Assembly: GCA_026388495.1 (NCBI GenBank)
Contig: JAPLJQ010000346.1
Location: 1-17,028 of the forward strand
Length of the DNA: 17,028 nucleotides
From: Deltaproteobacteria bacterium
Lineage (GTDB): Bacteria; Desulfobacterota; Syntrophia; Syntrophales; UBA2185
Direction of reading: 5' to 3'
Below the pieces are notes generated by a model. That model had not been told where the DNA came from, did not search any database, and saw only the letters and a program-made list of their open reading frames with translations. Shown here piece by piece: positions 1-8,266 of this stretch. The translations under genes were made by a program, and so were the position numbers. Position 1 is the first letter of the stretch. Each line of letters starts with the position of its first letter.

Positions 1-2
1 CC

Positions 3-119
3 CTTGGTGGTATCAAAGAGCTGATCGGTCGGTTCCGAAAACTGGTTTGGCATTACAACAACGGTCGATTGACAAACCAGATCCATTTCAAACTGACGGC
101 CTATCAAATATTATTATAG
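3..119 (+). CDS. C-terminal fragment of a transposase-like protein (cut by window edge)
   Basis: Frame 3 of the plus strand is open from the window edge to a TAG at 117-119 and encodes 38 residues. They include W-H-Y-N-N-x-R-L followed by K-L-T-A-Y-Q. A W-x-Y-N-N-x-R-x core followed about ten residues later by a '(K)xTPxE'-like block is how the C-termini of DDE integrase-type transposases (IS3/IS481-like, rve superfamily) usually end. This is family resemblance from a short stretch, so the IS family is not assigned. It is the only plus-strand coding signal that looks real. It ends 18 bp before the stop of the convergent helicase gene, which suggests that an insertion element lies at or inside the end of that gene. 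Confidence 0.45.
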   Translation, partial: LGGIKELIGRFRKLVWHYNNGRLTNQIHFKLTAYQILL

Positions 120-137
120 ATATTTATGCGACTATGC

Positions 138-2780
138 TTAGTCAATAAGATTATTCCCTTCTCTTGACTTAAGTTCAATAATGAGCGGTAGTGAGTCTTG
201 AAGCATAACAAGGTAATCAGGTGCCCCTATCGAACTCCTGTCGTCGAGTCTTTCGAATTTAATCTTCAGGACATTTAATATTTCCTCGAAGACTTCCTCG
301 AATTGGGTGGCCGTACTCTTATAGAATTTCTCAACAAGCTTAACCTCAGGACAGCGACGCGCTCTTTTTAAATGTTTTCCTGCCATGCGTTTGCGGTGTA
401 CAACCTTCCAATTGCGGCAGGTATCGCGAAGCCAGTTTGCCTTTGCCTGGGGTGCTGGTTTAACCTTAGCAAACGCACGTACACGAACTTCGTCGGCTTC
501 AGAAGAACCAAGCATCACTTTTTCAGGTGTTGTGTATCCAAGTTTGCACAAGGATAGAATTTCCCCTCTGGTAATTCTAAAATTTGAATCAATAGTGTTT
601 AATTCGGTCATCCAAAGGACCTCATCGGGCAATCCTTCAGCAACCCGAAAACTTAGTCGACGTATAACACGCGGAAGCTTACCGATTAAATCCACCCTGG
701 TTCCAGATTCCCGGAGTGCTTTAGGTTTATAGGCTGCAGATGTTCTCGAATCAGTTCCCGCAGTAATGATTGAAGCAAGCCCCTGTAATATCCAAACAAG
801 GTTTCGGTTCATTTCACGAAGCATCCCGGCACTAAGCTGAGGAAGCATCTTTTCAAGCGCAGCTATCTCGGCCCCGTTTACCCACTCCAAAGTTAGCATT
901 GCTGCATTTATCGGAGACAGATCAGCTTGCCACACGGGATCCGGGAGGTCATCACGATACACGTCTGCATTAAACAAAACTGCTGTGTCGAGAGGCCACG
1001 GTAAGAATCGTGTCGGAGATTTCCGGTTAAATATTCTAAATTCAGGGGACGAAAAACAGGCGCAGAAGAGTAGGAATGCGAGACGATGCATATCTCCACC
1101 ACTGTCAGATTTAGGCAACAGCGTAACAAGCCTATCCACTTTTCTTGCAACGTAATCCAAAAGGAATACACCGGTTTCAGGCAGCAATCCGCTATAGGCA
1201 ACAGCTTTTCCTATAGGGGTTGGGGTGATTCTCCCGCCCGTTGCTTGAATAAGCATCCCTTGATCCACCAATTCGTCAATAGCGTCAGATAGCATTGTGG
1301 GCCATTTCATAAAACTTACACTGTTTCTATCCTGCTCACGCAAAGCACTAAAAGTTGTACACACAAGATTTTTAATTTCATCCTTCGAGTTGCATAAGCC
1401 GGAGGCCACAAGTTGAAGGGCAAGCTGATTAAATCGGTCTGGCTGGATTCTTGGTTCAAGAGCTGGCATCATGCCGAGATTGAGATACTGCCTCGATCGA
1501 ATAATATCAGCCCCACTACGGGCGATGAAAACGACACGTCCTATGTCATGTTCAAAGCCCATGCGACCAACACGGCCAGCCATATTGTGGAATTCTGCAT
1601 TTTCAATCGAGACATAAACACGTTGATCCCTATCCCATCGATCCCAATTAGCAAATATAGCTGCCCCTAGTGGAAAGTTCACACCCGCCGATAACGTTGG
1701 AGTGGCAAATACAACGTCCAGCTTTCCTTGAAGCAGATATTGTTCAACGACATGTCGTTCCTCATCCGTAAGGTCAGTGCTATGAATAGCAATGCGATGA
1801 GCTACCAATCTTGCGAGCAAGCTGTTGGCGGATGTTTCGGGTAGCCCATCAAATGCAAGTGAAAGTTGTAGCTTATCGCCAGACTTCTCATATTTAGCAA
1901 GAAGCTGCTCTGCAAAATCATACGTATTTTGTTTACTACGAGTACAAAAAACAATTATGGGCACAGGCGGCTTCTTCTGCTTGAGAAAGTGATCAAGGAC
2001 TGATAGCGGGTCAAGATTACAGCCTCCGGGAATAGGCAAGCCTTCCTCAATAGTATCAGGCCGCTCCGTTGTGACGGTTGCTATTCCTTTTGGAGACCAG
2101 CACTCATAGCACGTGTGCTTTTCGCGGGCATGATTAATAACAGGGATCACGTTAAGCCAGTTGGCAAGGTCTTTGGCATCCGTTGGTTCTAATACAGCCG
2201 AGAGTCCTACGAACTGTTTCCACCCAGCATTTTTTACCAATGTCAATAACATCTCTACATTTTGCCCACGGTGTTCATCACCAATGAGTTGAATCTCGTC
2301 ACAGACTACAACTACTGACCTCATGTCAGACGGTATTCCAGATGCTGACAGAAGTGCAAGATACTTTTCATAAGTTGCCACTAAAAGAGGGGATCTTAAA
2401 GGTTCTGATGGAATATCACCTTCCGCATTTTCCACATGGTCGCCTGTAGCGATGACTAAAGATGAGCCAACGTTCCCCAGGAAATCCTGGAGCATGTGGG
2501 TCTTGAAATCATCGAACTTTTGCTTGGCCAGTGCTCTGTGAGTCACCAGATAAACTGTGTTGTTACCAGATTCAATGCTCCTTGCAATTGCCCATAGTGC
2601 AATGTGTGTCTTACCAGTTGATGTTGGAGCGACAATTAGAACGCTCTCACCACGACCAACTCCCGCCACAAGTGCTTCGTATTGTATGTCAGTCAATAGT
2701 GGTTTGTCTCCATCTTTAAAAATTAGTCTCGCGACTATTGAATCTGAAAGTCCGTGATTTTCTGGAAGTTTGTATTTCAT
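138..2780 (-). CDS. Ski2-like DEAD/DEAH helicase with truncated C-terminal PD-(D/E)xK nuclease
   Basis: Predicted superfamily 2 ATP-dependent helicase of 880 residues. Visible motifs are a Q-motif-like L-T-D-I-Q-Y (about 29-34), Walker A APTSTGKT (51-58), Walker B DEIQ (161-164), motif III S-A (194-195), motif V ATPTLSAGVNFP (about 359-370) and motif VI NMAGRVGR (399-406). Motifs V and VI are typical of Ski2-like enzymes. A CxxC pair (about 224-227) lies between the RecA-like lobes. The last ~35 residues show G-A-P-D (D855), a beta strand, then E-L-K (869-871), the active-site pattern of PD-(D/E)xK nucleases. The protein ends nine residues later, without the helices that normally complete that fold. 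I chose the ATG at 2780 because GGGGA precedes it; a GTG at 2798 would add six residues but has no ribosome binding site. It follows res by about 110 bp on the same strand and could be co-transcribed as a defence accessory. Its exact role is unknown. Confidence 0.8.
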   Translation of the reverse strand: MKYKLPENHGLSDSIVARLIFKDGDKPLLTDIQYEALVAGVGRGESVLIVAPTSTGKTHIALWAIARSIESGNNTVYLVTHRALAKQKFDDFKTHMLQDFLGNVGSSLVIATGDHVENAEGDIPSEPLRSPLLVATYEKYLALLSASGIPSDMRSVVVVCDEIQLIGDEHRGQNVEMLLTLVKNAGWKQFVGLSAVLEPTDAKDLANWLNVIPVINHAREKHTCYECWSPKGIATVTTERPDTIEEGLPIPGGCNLDPLSVLDHFLKQKKPPVPIIVFCTRSKQNTYDFAEQLLAKYEKSGDKLQLSLAFDGLPETSANSLLARLVAHRIAIHSTDLTDEERHVVEQYLLQGKLDVVFATPTLSAGVNFPLGAAIFANWDRWDRDQRVYVSIENAEFHNMAGRVGRMGFEHDIGRVVFIARSGADIIRSRQYLNLGMMPALEPRIQPDRFNQLALQLVASGLCNSKDEIKNLVCTTFSALREQDRNSVSFMKWPTMLSDAIDELVDQGMLIQATGGRITPTPIGKAVAYSGLLPETGVFLLDYVARKVDRLVTLLPKSDSGGDMHRLAFLLFCACFSSPEFRIFNRKSPTRFLPWPLDTAVLFNADVYRDDLPDPVWQADLSPINAAMLTLEWVNGAEIAALEKMLPQLSAGMLREMNRNLVWILQGLASIITAGTDSRTSAAYKPKALRESGTRVDLIGKLPRVIRRLSFRVAEGLPDEVLWMTELNTIDSNFRITRGEILSLCKLGYTTPEKVMLGSSEADEVRVRAFAKVKPAPQAKANWLRDTCRNWKVVHRKRMAGKHLKRARRCPEVKLVEKFYKSTATQFEEVFEEILNVLKIKFERLDDRSSIGAPDYLVMLQDSLPLIIELKSREGNNLID

Positions 2781-2819
2781 GATTTTCCCCACATGCACGC
2801 CAAGACATCTTTTCTATGA

Positions 2820-2847
2820 CCGTCTTCATTTTAAAAAAAGCAGACGG
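2820..2847 (-). promoter_or_regulatory. Inverted repeat with weak promoter-like motifs between res and the helicase gene
   Basis: The 112-bp gap between res and the helicase start is AT-rich. It holds a 6-bp inverted repeat, CCGTCT (2820-2825) and AGACGG (2842-2847), with an AT-rich interior. On the minus strand a TAAAAT hexamer sits inside this interior, 19 bp downstream of TTGAGA. The hexamers are recognisable but the spacing is long. This could be a weak separate promoter for the helicase gene or a small operator. It does not have the GC-rich stem plus T-run of a convincing terminator. Confidence 0.25.
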
Positions 2848-2892
2848 ACTTATCTCAACACTTAAAATATAAATACTTTATTCTTTTACCTT

Positions 2893-5502
2893 TCATTCGG
2901 CCAACTGATTCATCAAACTTGACCGCCATTCCTTGTGTGTACCTCCCCTCAATGCGGCAAAGAAATCATCATAGTCCGAAGGTGTGAGAAATTTGAACGA
3001 ATATTTCTGTGCAATGCCATTATTCTTGAGGGCTGCATTTAATTCCTCAAAATGCTTCTTACCGTCACGGTACTTTGCGGCATTCTTTTTGTTATCATCA
3101 CCATCTTTCTTTATTTCCACCACGATTACATCATCGTCCTTCTTCAAAAAGAAATCGGGGTTGAAATTTTCCTGCCTGGTTTTTGTTCTCGCCTTTGTTT
3201 CCGGCTTGTATGAATAGGGGAAAGAGTAAAAGGATTTGTCGGGATTCTTGATGAATGAATCAATGAGACCGGCTTGATCATAAAGCTTTTTCACGAACTG
3301 ATGTTCCGGGGCATATGTCACGTAAACAATACCAAGGGGCGTTTTGAATTTTTCTTCATTGATCGGGTGAAGATTGTTTCTTAGATATTGAATTTCGCCC
3401 ATTCCATAACCGGCAGTCTCCAGCGCCTCAGAAATCTTTTCGTAATTTTCTCTCTGTTGCGTCAGTTTCAAAAACAGAACCTTTTGATCGCCCTTCAGCC
3501 ATTCATCGCTGCCCTTAGTATAGAACATCATCCCGTCGTTTTTAAGCGACCCCTCATTGAAAGACTGAACGGGCATCGCTACCATTTGAACTCCCATAAT
3601 CTCGTCGGATTTTAAACTCATCCGCGGATTTTCTTCGTGTAGATTCCGCATCGTTGGCCCAAAAGCCTGTTGCAGTTTGAGATAATTCTCCCTGCTCAAA
3701 AATGTGGCCTCCTGGCCCTTATCCTTTAGCTCCTTGACAATCATGTCTTTGATTCTTTTTTTTGACCACCTCGCCGCAATCTCCGGCTTCCCTATCTGTT
3801 TCAGATATCCGTGAAGAAAAGTTGCTGCTGATTCAATCTCATAGATCCCCTGGGTATAGATTTCAAAGCTGTATTCCCCGGATTCGACGAATTTATCGAC
3901 GCTGGTGTAGCTTCTGCTCTGGGGCACAAAGCCAAAGGTCTTAGGATCTGCCGCAGGTTTATTCTTGGTTTCTGTTGTGGTCTTCACCGGCTCATAAGAA
4001 AGATTATGCAATGAAAAAGCATATTTCGACCTTGCCGGATCATATCCCCAGGAAAGCCGGTTCTCGATTTCCAGCACATCTCTATAGAGATTTTCAATCT
4101 GTGTCGTCCATCGTTCGTGATTATTGACCTTAAGAAGAACCGCTTTCGCTTTTCCCCTAAACGATTCCGGAATGCGTAACCCTCTACCCAGGACCTGGGC
4201 AATCAGCAGTTTTGAGTTGAACGCCCGATTCTCATGGGGAACCACCTGGAAGACGTTCTTTACATCCCAACCCTCGGTCAACATACTGACGGACACGATC
4301 CATTCCACAGGATTATCCAGTTCATCAACGGTTTTCAATAGCTGCATGTTTTCTTTTCTGACTTTCTCAGGTGCGCGCGCTATGATCTGCCGAACGGCTT
4401 TGCCGTCTTTCGTGCTTTCCGCAGGCACGCCGGAAGTCACCCATATGACCTTTTTCTTAGCCTCATCAAAAGTGATCTTCTCTTTATCGGCGATAAAATC
4501 GGCTATTTTTTTCCAAACCTGGACACAACTACTGATTTTTTCCGTGACCACGATGGATATGGGCTTTACATATTCACCGTAATCCTCCCAGTTTTTACGG
4601 TGATATTCGTAACTGTCCTGGAAACCTTTGTCAATTTGAAGCCCTTCCTCAAATTTGTAATCCACCTTTTTGATAACGCCGGCGTCAATGGCATCGCGAA
4701 TTGAAAAACGGTACAGGATGTCGTGAAAATATTCATCGCCGATGTATGGCGTCCCGGAAAGATTGACGATATAGTGAAAACTGAAATCTCTATCCTGCAG
4801 GAAAGCAAGCCATTTTTTAGTGATGTTATCGGTGGGGCTGAATATGTGATGGGCCTCATCATTGATAACCAGCACTCTCGCCCCTTTTCCCTTGAAGCTG
4901 TCCTCAATCGACGACCCCGTCCGTTCATAGGTGGCATGGATATTTTCCACGCAGATATCGCCGTCCAAAATAGGATCATTTGAACTTTTGATTGACGGGT
5001 TTTTATGCACGGCGCCTGCATCAACAATGATTTGCTTCAGGATATGGTCACCAGCCAGCTTTTCGAATTTGTTCGTAAGACCTTCTTCGATGGTCAGGGA
5101 CGGGCAGAGGACCAGCACTTTATCCACCAATCCTTCGGCTAGACAAATCTGCGCCAGGGCATAAATCACGAAGCTTTTGCCTGTTCCTGTCGCCAGATCA
5201 ATGCTGCACGCCTTTTTATCCTTCAAGGGAAACTTGGACAGATAATCGGCAAGCTTGGAATATTTCTGTTTAAGTTTATTCTTTTGTTTGTAGTTCTCAC
5301 TTGCCAGATCGGCAATATGCTGGTAACGCTTCGAAAAAAGGAACTTTATGACCTGGATGATCGCATCCTTTTGAAAGGCATATTCGCCCTTGCAAACCGT
5401 GGATAAAAAAGCGTCATATTTATGCACCACATCCATGACTTCCGGCGAATCGTCGTTGATAAGCAATACGAAATCGCTGTTTTTATAGGTCACTTCAGGC
5501 AT
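2893..5502 (-). CDS. res: Type III restriction-modification system, Res (restriction/ATPase) subunit
   Basis: Endonuclease/translocase subunit of a Type III R-M system. In this family it joins Mod, hydrolyses ATP to search or switch along DNA, and cuts near unmodified head-to-head sites. The 869-residue protein has Walker A ATGTGKS (104-110), DEAH (215-218), SGTP (249-252), motif V VSMLTEGWDV (405-414) and motif VI QVLGRGLRIP (436-445). A C-terminal PD-(D/E)xK nuclease has P-D at 782-783 and E-I-K at 796-798, followed by about 70 further residues, so this nuclease looks complete. Length is normal for Res. The ATG at 5500-5502 overlaps the 3' end of mod by 8 bp, which indicates translational coupling and equal supply of the two subunits. 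No frameshift or missing motif is seen, so the enzyme is probably active. Confidence 0.93.
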   Translation of the reverse strand: MPEVTYKNSDFVLLINDDSPEVMDVVHKYDAFLSTVCKGEYAFQKDAIIQVIKFLFSKRYQHIADLASENYKQKNKLKQKYSKLADYLSKFPLKDKKACSIDLATGTGKSFVIYALAQICLAEGLVDKVLVLCPSLTIEEGLTNKFEKLAGDHILKQIIVDAGAVHKNPSIKSSNDPILDGDICVENIHATYERTGSSIEDSFKGKGARVLVINDEAHHIFSPTDNITKKWLAFLQDRDFSFHYIVNLSGTPYIGDEYFHDILYRFSIRDAIDAGVIKKVDYKFEEGLQIDKGFQDSYEYHRKNWEDYGEYVKPISIVVTEKISSCVQVWKKIADFIADKEKITFDEAKKKVIWVTSGVPAESTKDGKAVRQIIARAPEKVRKENMQLLKTVDELDNPVEWIVSVSMLTEGWDVKNVFQVVPHENRAFNSKLLIAQVLGRGLRIPESFRGKAKAVLLKVNNHERWTTQIENLYRDVLEIENRLSWGYDPARSKYAFSLHNLSYEPVKTTTETKNKPAADPKTFGFVPQSRSYTSVDKFVESGEYSFEIYTQGIYEIESAATFLHGYLKQIGKPEIAARWSKKRIKDMIVKELKDKGQEATFLSRENYLKLQQAFGPTMRNLHEENPRMSLKSDEIMGVQMVAMPVQSFNEGSLKNDGMMFYTKGSDEWLKGDQKVLFLKLTQQRENYEKISEALETAGYGMGEIQYLRNNLHPINEEKFKTPLGIVYVTYAPEHQFVKKLYDQAGLIDSFIKNPDKSFYSFPYSYKPETKARTKTRQENFNPDFFLKKDDDVIVVEIKKDGDDNKKNAAKYRDGKKHFEELNAALKNNGIAQKYSFKFLTPSDYDDFFAALRGGTHKEWRSSLMNQLAE

Positions 5503-7816
5503 TTTTTGAAAAATCCTTTCTTTTCAGGATTTGTTTTTTTTCATTTCCGTATTTATCGACAAAAATGATCATCATATTATCGGTCGCTTTTTCTTCCGGT
5601 ATCCTGATATCCAGGTAATTGCAGTCTTTGACCCGTTCGGCGTATTTTGCCGTTGATGTCAGGCCTTTCCTTTTCAACTCGGCGTTAACTATCTCTTCCG
5701 CCCAATACACCGCATCGAGATCGAAGACCTTGCCATCAAAGTTGAAATCAATGAGGACCATCGAGAGGGTCTCGAAATTCTCAAAATCTTCGGGGCTGGA
5801 GGCCAGTGTGTCGGACCGGAAATCTTTGATCCTGACCACAAAATCCCGACGGTTTTGGGTTAAGAGATCAGGCTTTACAGGAGCCAGTCGGAGACACTGC
5901 GTTTCAACCAGAGGCGGTGAAATAAAATCAAAGCCCACGGCGTCGATGACCTCGTTCACATCGGTCTCGGCGCAGGGCTGGGGGAATGCCCCCAGGGATT
6001 TATTATCAATCAGACGGGCCAGAATAGAGATAGGAACTTTCAGAAAAATATATTTCGTATCGCCGAAACGGATCTCGTCCATCAGAAAAGCAAAGCTAAT
6101 AACGGGGGCAATCAGATAAAATCTGTCTCCGGCTTTGCCGCCCATGACACGGTGGAGGGATTCCACATAGCCTTCGTCGAGGGTTTCGTTTTTGCAGTTG
6201 GGATAGTCCCAGATGTAGGCGCTGTCCACACCGATGTATCCGTCCACAGAGAAGCCACTGATGGTATGCCGATCTTCCCGGACTTCAAAAAGTTTCAGGA
6301 CAAATTCGCGATAGGCCTGCCAGTTGAGATTGAGAATGGCTTGGTTGTCGTAGATCCCCGCGTTGAAGAGGGTGAATGCCTTGGCGACAAGAGGCTTTTC
6401 CTTGTCGGTTTTCTCTTTGGGTTCGACGAAGGTAATGACATAGGTGATATGGTCTTTAATGATGATTTTTCTGCCATCTTCATCTTCTTCGAAAGTCTTA
6501 ATCCGGAATTTCTCCTCCGGGCAGATCAGAGTAAAGTCCCCCCCTTTCTGCGTCACAGACACAAGGGCATGGAGGTTTTCCAGAAAGGCGTCGTCAATCG
6601 AAAGCTCACCCCTCCTGGCCTTCTCATTGACGATAAAGAATGCTTTTGCGCTTTTCAGGTGGTCTTCAAATCCCTCCACGCGCTCGAAAATTTTCCGTTC
6701 GTCTTTTTTTACCGAGCCGACCTGCGTCGTGAGATTGAGCATCCGTTTCTGAATGGTATAGATGGCCAGCTTCCCGCAGTCCATGCCGATCCAGCGGCGG
6801 CCGAGCTTCTCCGCCACGGCCAGTGCGGTTCCGGACCCGGCAAAGGCATCGAGGACGATGTCGTTTTCGTTGGAGCAGGCTTTAATAATACGCGCCAATA
6901 ATTCTTCGGGCTTTTGTGTTGGATAATTTAATCTTTCTTTTGCAACAGGATTTACAGGAGGGATATCATTCCAAACAGATTCAACAAGATCACCTTTAAG
7001 GTCTTTGAGGTATATTGTTCGGGCACCTCCTGCAGTTGGATTTACATCATCTCTATATAATTCACCCTCTTCATCAATTTTCCACCGTGACAAATATTCC
7101 TTTGAGTATTCTCTGAAAATAGGATTCCAAATACGTTGTCCTGATTTACAATAAGCAAATATTGAATCATGTTTCCTTGGAAAGTTTGCTGATGTTGACC
7201 TTTTGAATCCAAAATAATGCCAAATAATCTCATTTATGAAATTGTATTCGCCAAACACTTCATCCATTATCGATTTGATATAATGCCCTTTTTTCCAGTC
7301 AAGATGCACATATATTGAGCCGTCATCCGCAAGAATTTCCCGCATCAGAATCAGCCGTTTTCTCAAAAACTCGATAAACTGTGCGCCGATGATTTTATCC
7401 CGATAGGCTTTTTCCCTGTCCTTCATATAGTCTTTTTTTGTGGAGAAGGGAGGATCTATATAGATGAGTTTGATCTTGTTTTTCGTGCCATACTTGTCTG
7501 GTCCCCGCTGGTCTTCATAGAGGGATTTCAAGGCCATCAGGTTGTCGCCGAAGATAAGCATGTTCCGAAAGCCGTCGGGAAAGGGGTTTTCCGCGTTGAA
7601 GGCGCGTACTTCCTGGAGCGGCGCTTCCAGGGTTTCAGCAATAATGTCCTCTTTGCGTTTCTTCCCCTGGTAGACAAGCTGATACACTTTCGTCAGTTCG
7701 ACAAATTCGGTATCCTCTGATGGAAACAGCTTCGATTTGTAAATTTCAGGAAGAGGCTTCCCCTCCTTCAGCAGTGCTATGATACTTTCTCTTTCTTTAT
7801 TGTTCAAAACCGTCAT
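5495..7816 (-). CDS. mod: Type III restriction-modification system, Mod (DNA methyltransferase) subunit
   Basis: Site-specific adenine-N6 methyltransferase that recognises the target for both modification and restriction. The 773-residue protein has the beta-class motif order: catalytic motif IV DPPF (121-124) first, then YPTQKP (299-304) and the AdoMet-binding motif I DAFAGSGT (323-330), followed by a long C-terminal region. This order and length are typical of Type III Mod. About 110 residues between motif IV and the YPTQKP block (about 190-298) form the likely target recognition domain and are encoded by unusually AT-rich DNA. The start is supported by GAGAGG just upstream, although its spacing to the ATG is short (3 nt). 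A TATAAT hexamer lies at 7826-7831, too close to the start to be a standard promoter with a leader. No simple-sequence repeat tract of the type that causes phase variation was seen in or before the gene. Confidence 0.93.
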   Translation of the reverse strand: MTVLNNKERESIIALLKEGKPLPEIYKSKLFPSEDTEFVELTKVYQLVYQGKKRKEDIIAETLEAPLQEVRAFNAENPFPDGFRNMLIFGDNLMALKSLYEDQRGPDKYGTKNKIKLIYIDPPFSTKKDYMKDREKAYRDKIIGAQFIEFLRKRLILMREILADDGSIYVHLDWKKGHYIKSIMDEVFGEYNFINEIIWHYFGFKRSTSANFPRKHDSIFAYCKSGQRIWNPIFREYSKEYLSRWKIDEEGELYRDDVNPTAGGARTIYLKDLKGDLVESVWNDIPPVNPVAKERLNYPTQKPEELLARIIKACSNENDIVLDAFAGSGTALAVAEKLGRRWIGMDCGKLAIYTIQKRMLNLTTQVGSVKKDERKIFERVEGFEDHLKSAKAFFIVNEKARRGELSIDDAFLENLHALVSVTQKGGDFTLICPEEKFRIKTFEEDEDGRKIIIKDHITYVITFVEPKEKTDKEKPLVAKAFTLFNAGIYDNQAILNLNWQAYREFVLKLFEVREDRHTISGFSVDGYIGVDSAYIWDYPNCKNETLDEGYVESLHRVMGGKAGDRFYLIAPVISFAFLMDEIRFGDTKYIFLKVPISILARLIDNKSLGAFPQPCAETDVNEVIDAVGFDFISPPLVETQCLRLAPVKPDLLTQNRRDFVVRIKDFRSDTLASSPEDFENFETLSMVLIDFNFDGKVFDLDAVYWAEEIVNAELKRKGLTSTAKYAERVKDCNYLDIRIPEEKATDNMMIIFVDKYGNEKKQILKRKDFSKNA
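6905..7265 (-). other. AT-rich segment of mod encoding the target recognition domain
   Basis: Counting bases in 60-bp rows gives about 35% GC at 6901-7020, 40% at 7021-7080, 37% at 7081-7140, 33% at 7141-7200 and 27% at 7201-7260. By contrast, 6781-6840 is 75% and 7321-7380 is 43%. The low-GC block matches codons about 184-304, the stretch between the two conserved methyltransferase motif blocks. Established knowledge: Type III mod genes exchange the central target recognition domain by recombination. The composition step is what such an exchange would leave. Confidence 0.6.
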
Positions 7817-7838
7817 AGTCCTCTCATTATATCAGCAA

Positions 7839-7872
7839 AAAACCCCGTCTCTATTGTAAAGATCGGGGTTTT
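7839..7872 (-). terminator. Terminator-like hairpin just upstream of mod
   Basis: AAAACCCCG (7839-7847) pairs perfectly with CGGGGTTTT (7864-7872) around a 16-nt loop. On the minus strand the stem runs into six T residues, the form of an intrinsic terminator for transcripts arriving from the fic side. On the plus strand only four T residues follow, so it is less convincing there. It lies about 23 bp before the mod start codon. It may insulate the R-M operon from upstream transcription or act as an attenuator. Confidence 0.55.
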
Positions 7873-7973
7873 GGTAATCAGTCCATCTTTCCCTCTTAAT
7901 TGATGAGTTAAAGGGATGTTACAATATCGTCCTCAATATCCGCTTGAAATTGCAGCAAAAATATACCTGAATA

Positions 7974-8005
7974 TGGAATCAGTCAAGTGGTTTTTCGTGA
8001 GATTC
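7974..8005 (+). repeat. Direct repeat A, left copy (flanks the fic locus)
   Basis: TGGAATCAGTCAAGT followed by a TTTTTCGTGA block and GATTC. The same ~30 bp recurs at 9727-9756 in the same orientation with two substitutions and a 2-bp indel. Both copies also lie near a GAAATTGCA block on their lower-coordinate side and a REP-like repeat on the other side, so the shared unit is longer but degenerate. On the minus strand, TTGACT within this copy is 17 bp from TATTTT, which could be a weak promoter towards mod. Confidence 0.75.
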
Positions 8006-8020
8006 TGTGAAGGTGGTAAT

Positions 8021-8056
8021 AAGATTTCTCAGTCACTGCGTTCCTTCGAAATGACA
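8021..8056 (-). repeat. Half copy of the 'GTCATTTCGAA...GAAATCTT' dispersed repeat
   Basis: Read on the minus strand, this begins GTCATTTCGAAGGAACGC and ends TGAGAAATCTT. It matches the left arm of the 73-bp inverted-repeat element at 10858-10930, apart from a few inserted bases in the middle. Only one arm is present here, so it is a partial or derived copy of the same family. It lies between direct repeat A and the ORF6N-type remnant. Confidence 0.6.
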
Positions 8057-8083
8057 GGGGGAGGGATTGTCAGCCCAGTTCCT

Positions 8084-8266
8084 TCATGCTTTGCCGGTTT
8101 CGCCATGGAATCCGATCCGCCGTCGTTTTGTCTTCGGTGGCTCCATCAATTGGCGGATGGCATCAAAAACAACCTTGAATTGCACATCGTACTTGTTCTC
8201 AAGCGCATCGAGCCGTTTGGCAAGGTCTTTTAAGGTCACACTTTGTGACCTTAAAGATTCTTCTTC
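8084..8266 (-). pseudogene. C-terminal remnant of an ORF6N/KilA-N-type DNA-binding protein
   Basis: Immediately after the fic stop codon and in the same reading frame, 60 sense codons run to a TGA at 8084-8086. The peptide contains S-V-T-L-K-D-L-A-K-R-L-D-A-L-E and F-K-V-V-F-D-A-I-R-Q-L-M, then a basic, proline-containing tail. This is the coiled-coil tail typical of ORF6N-domain proteins (phage antirepressor-like, usually ~170 residues). The N-terminal ORF6N domain is absent and no ATG or ribosome binding site precedes the segment, so I call it a remnant. The last residues of the upstream Fic protein also resemble the part of an ORF6N protein that should precede this tail, which suggests a recombination joint. 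Confidence 0.65.

Noticed and set aside
2781..2798. GTG start giving a six-residue longer helicase
   Set aside because: No ribosome binding site precedes the GTG, whereas GGGGA lies at a suitable distance before the ATG at 2780.
6152..6901. A 249-codon open frame on the plus strand opposite mod
   Set aside because: It lies fully antisense to conserved methyltransferase motifs, has no recognisable domain, and follows from the codon bias of mod.
7826..7831. TATAAT upstream of mod as a standard promoter
   Set aside because: It is only 10 bp from the start codon, and no acceptable -35 hexamer lies 16-18 bp upstream (the nearest, TTTACA, is 23 bp away). Kept only as a note.
5495..7900. Phase-variation repeat tract in or before mod
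   Set aside because: No run of tandem tetra- or pentanucleotides or long homopolymer was seen; Type III mod genes often have one, so it was looked for.
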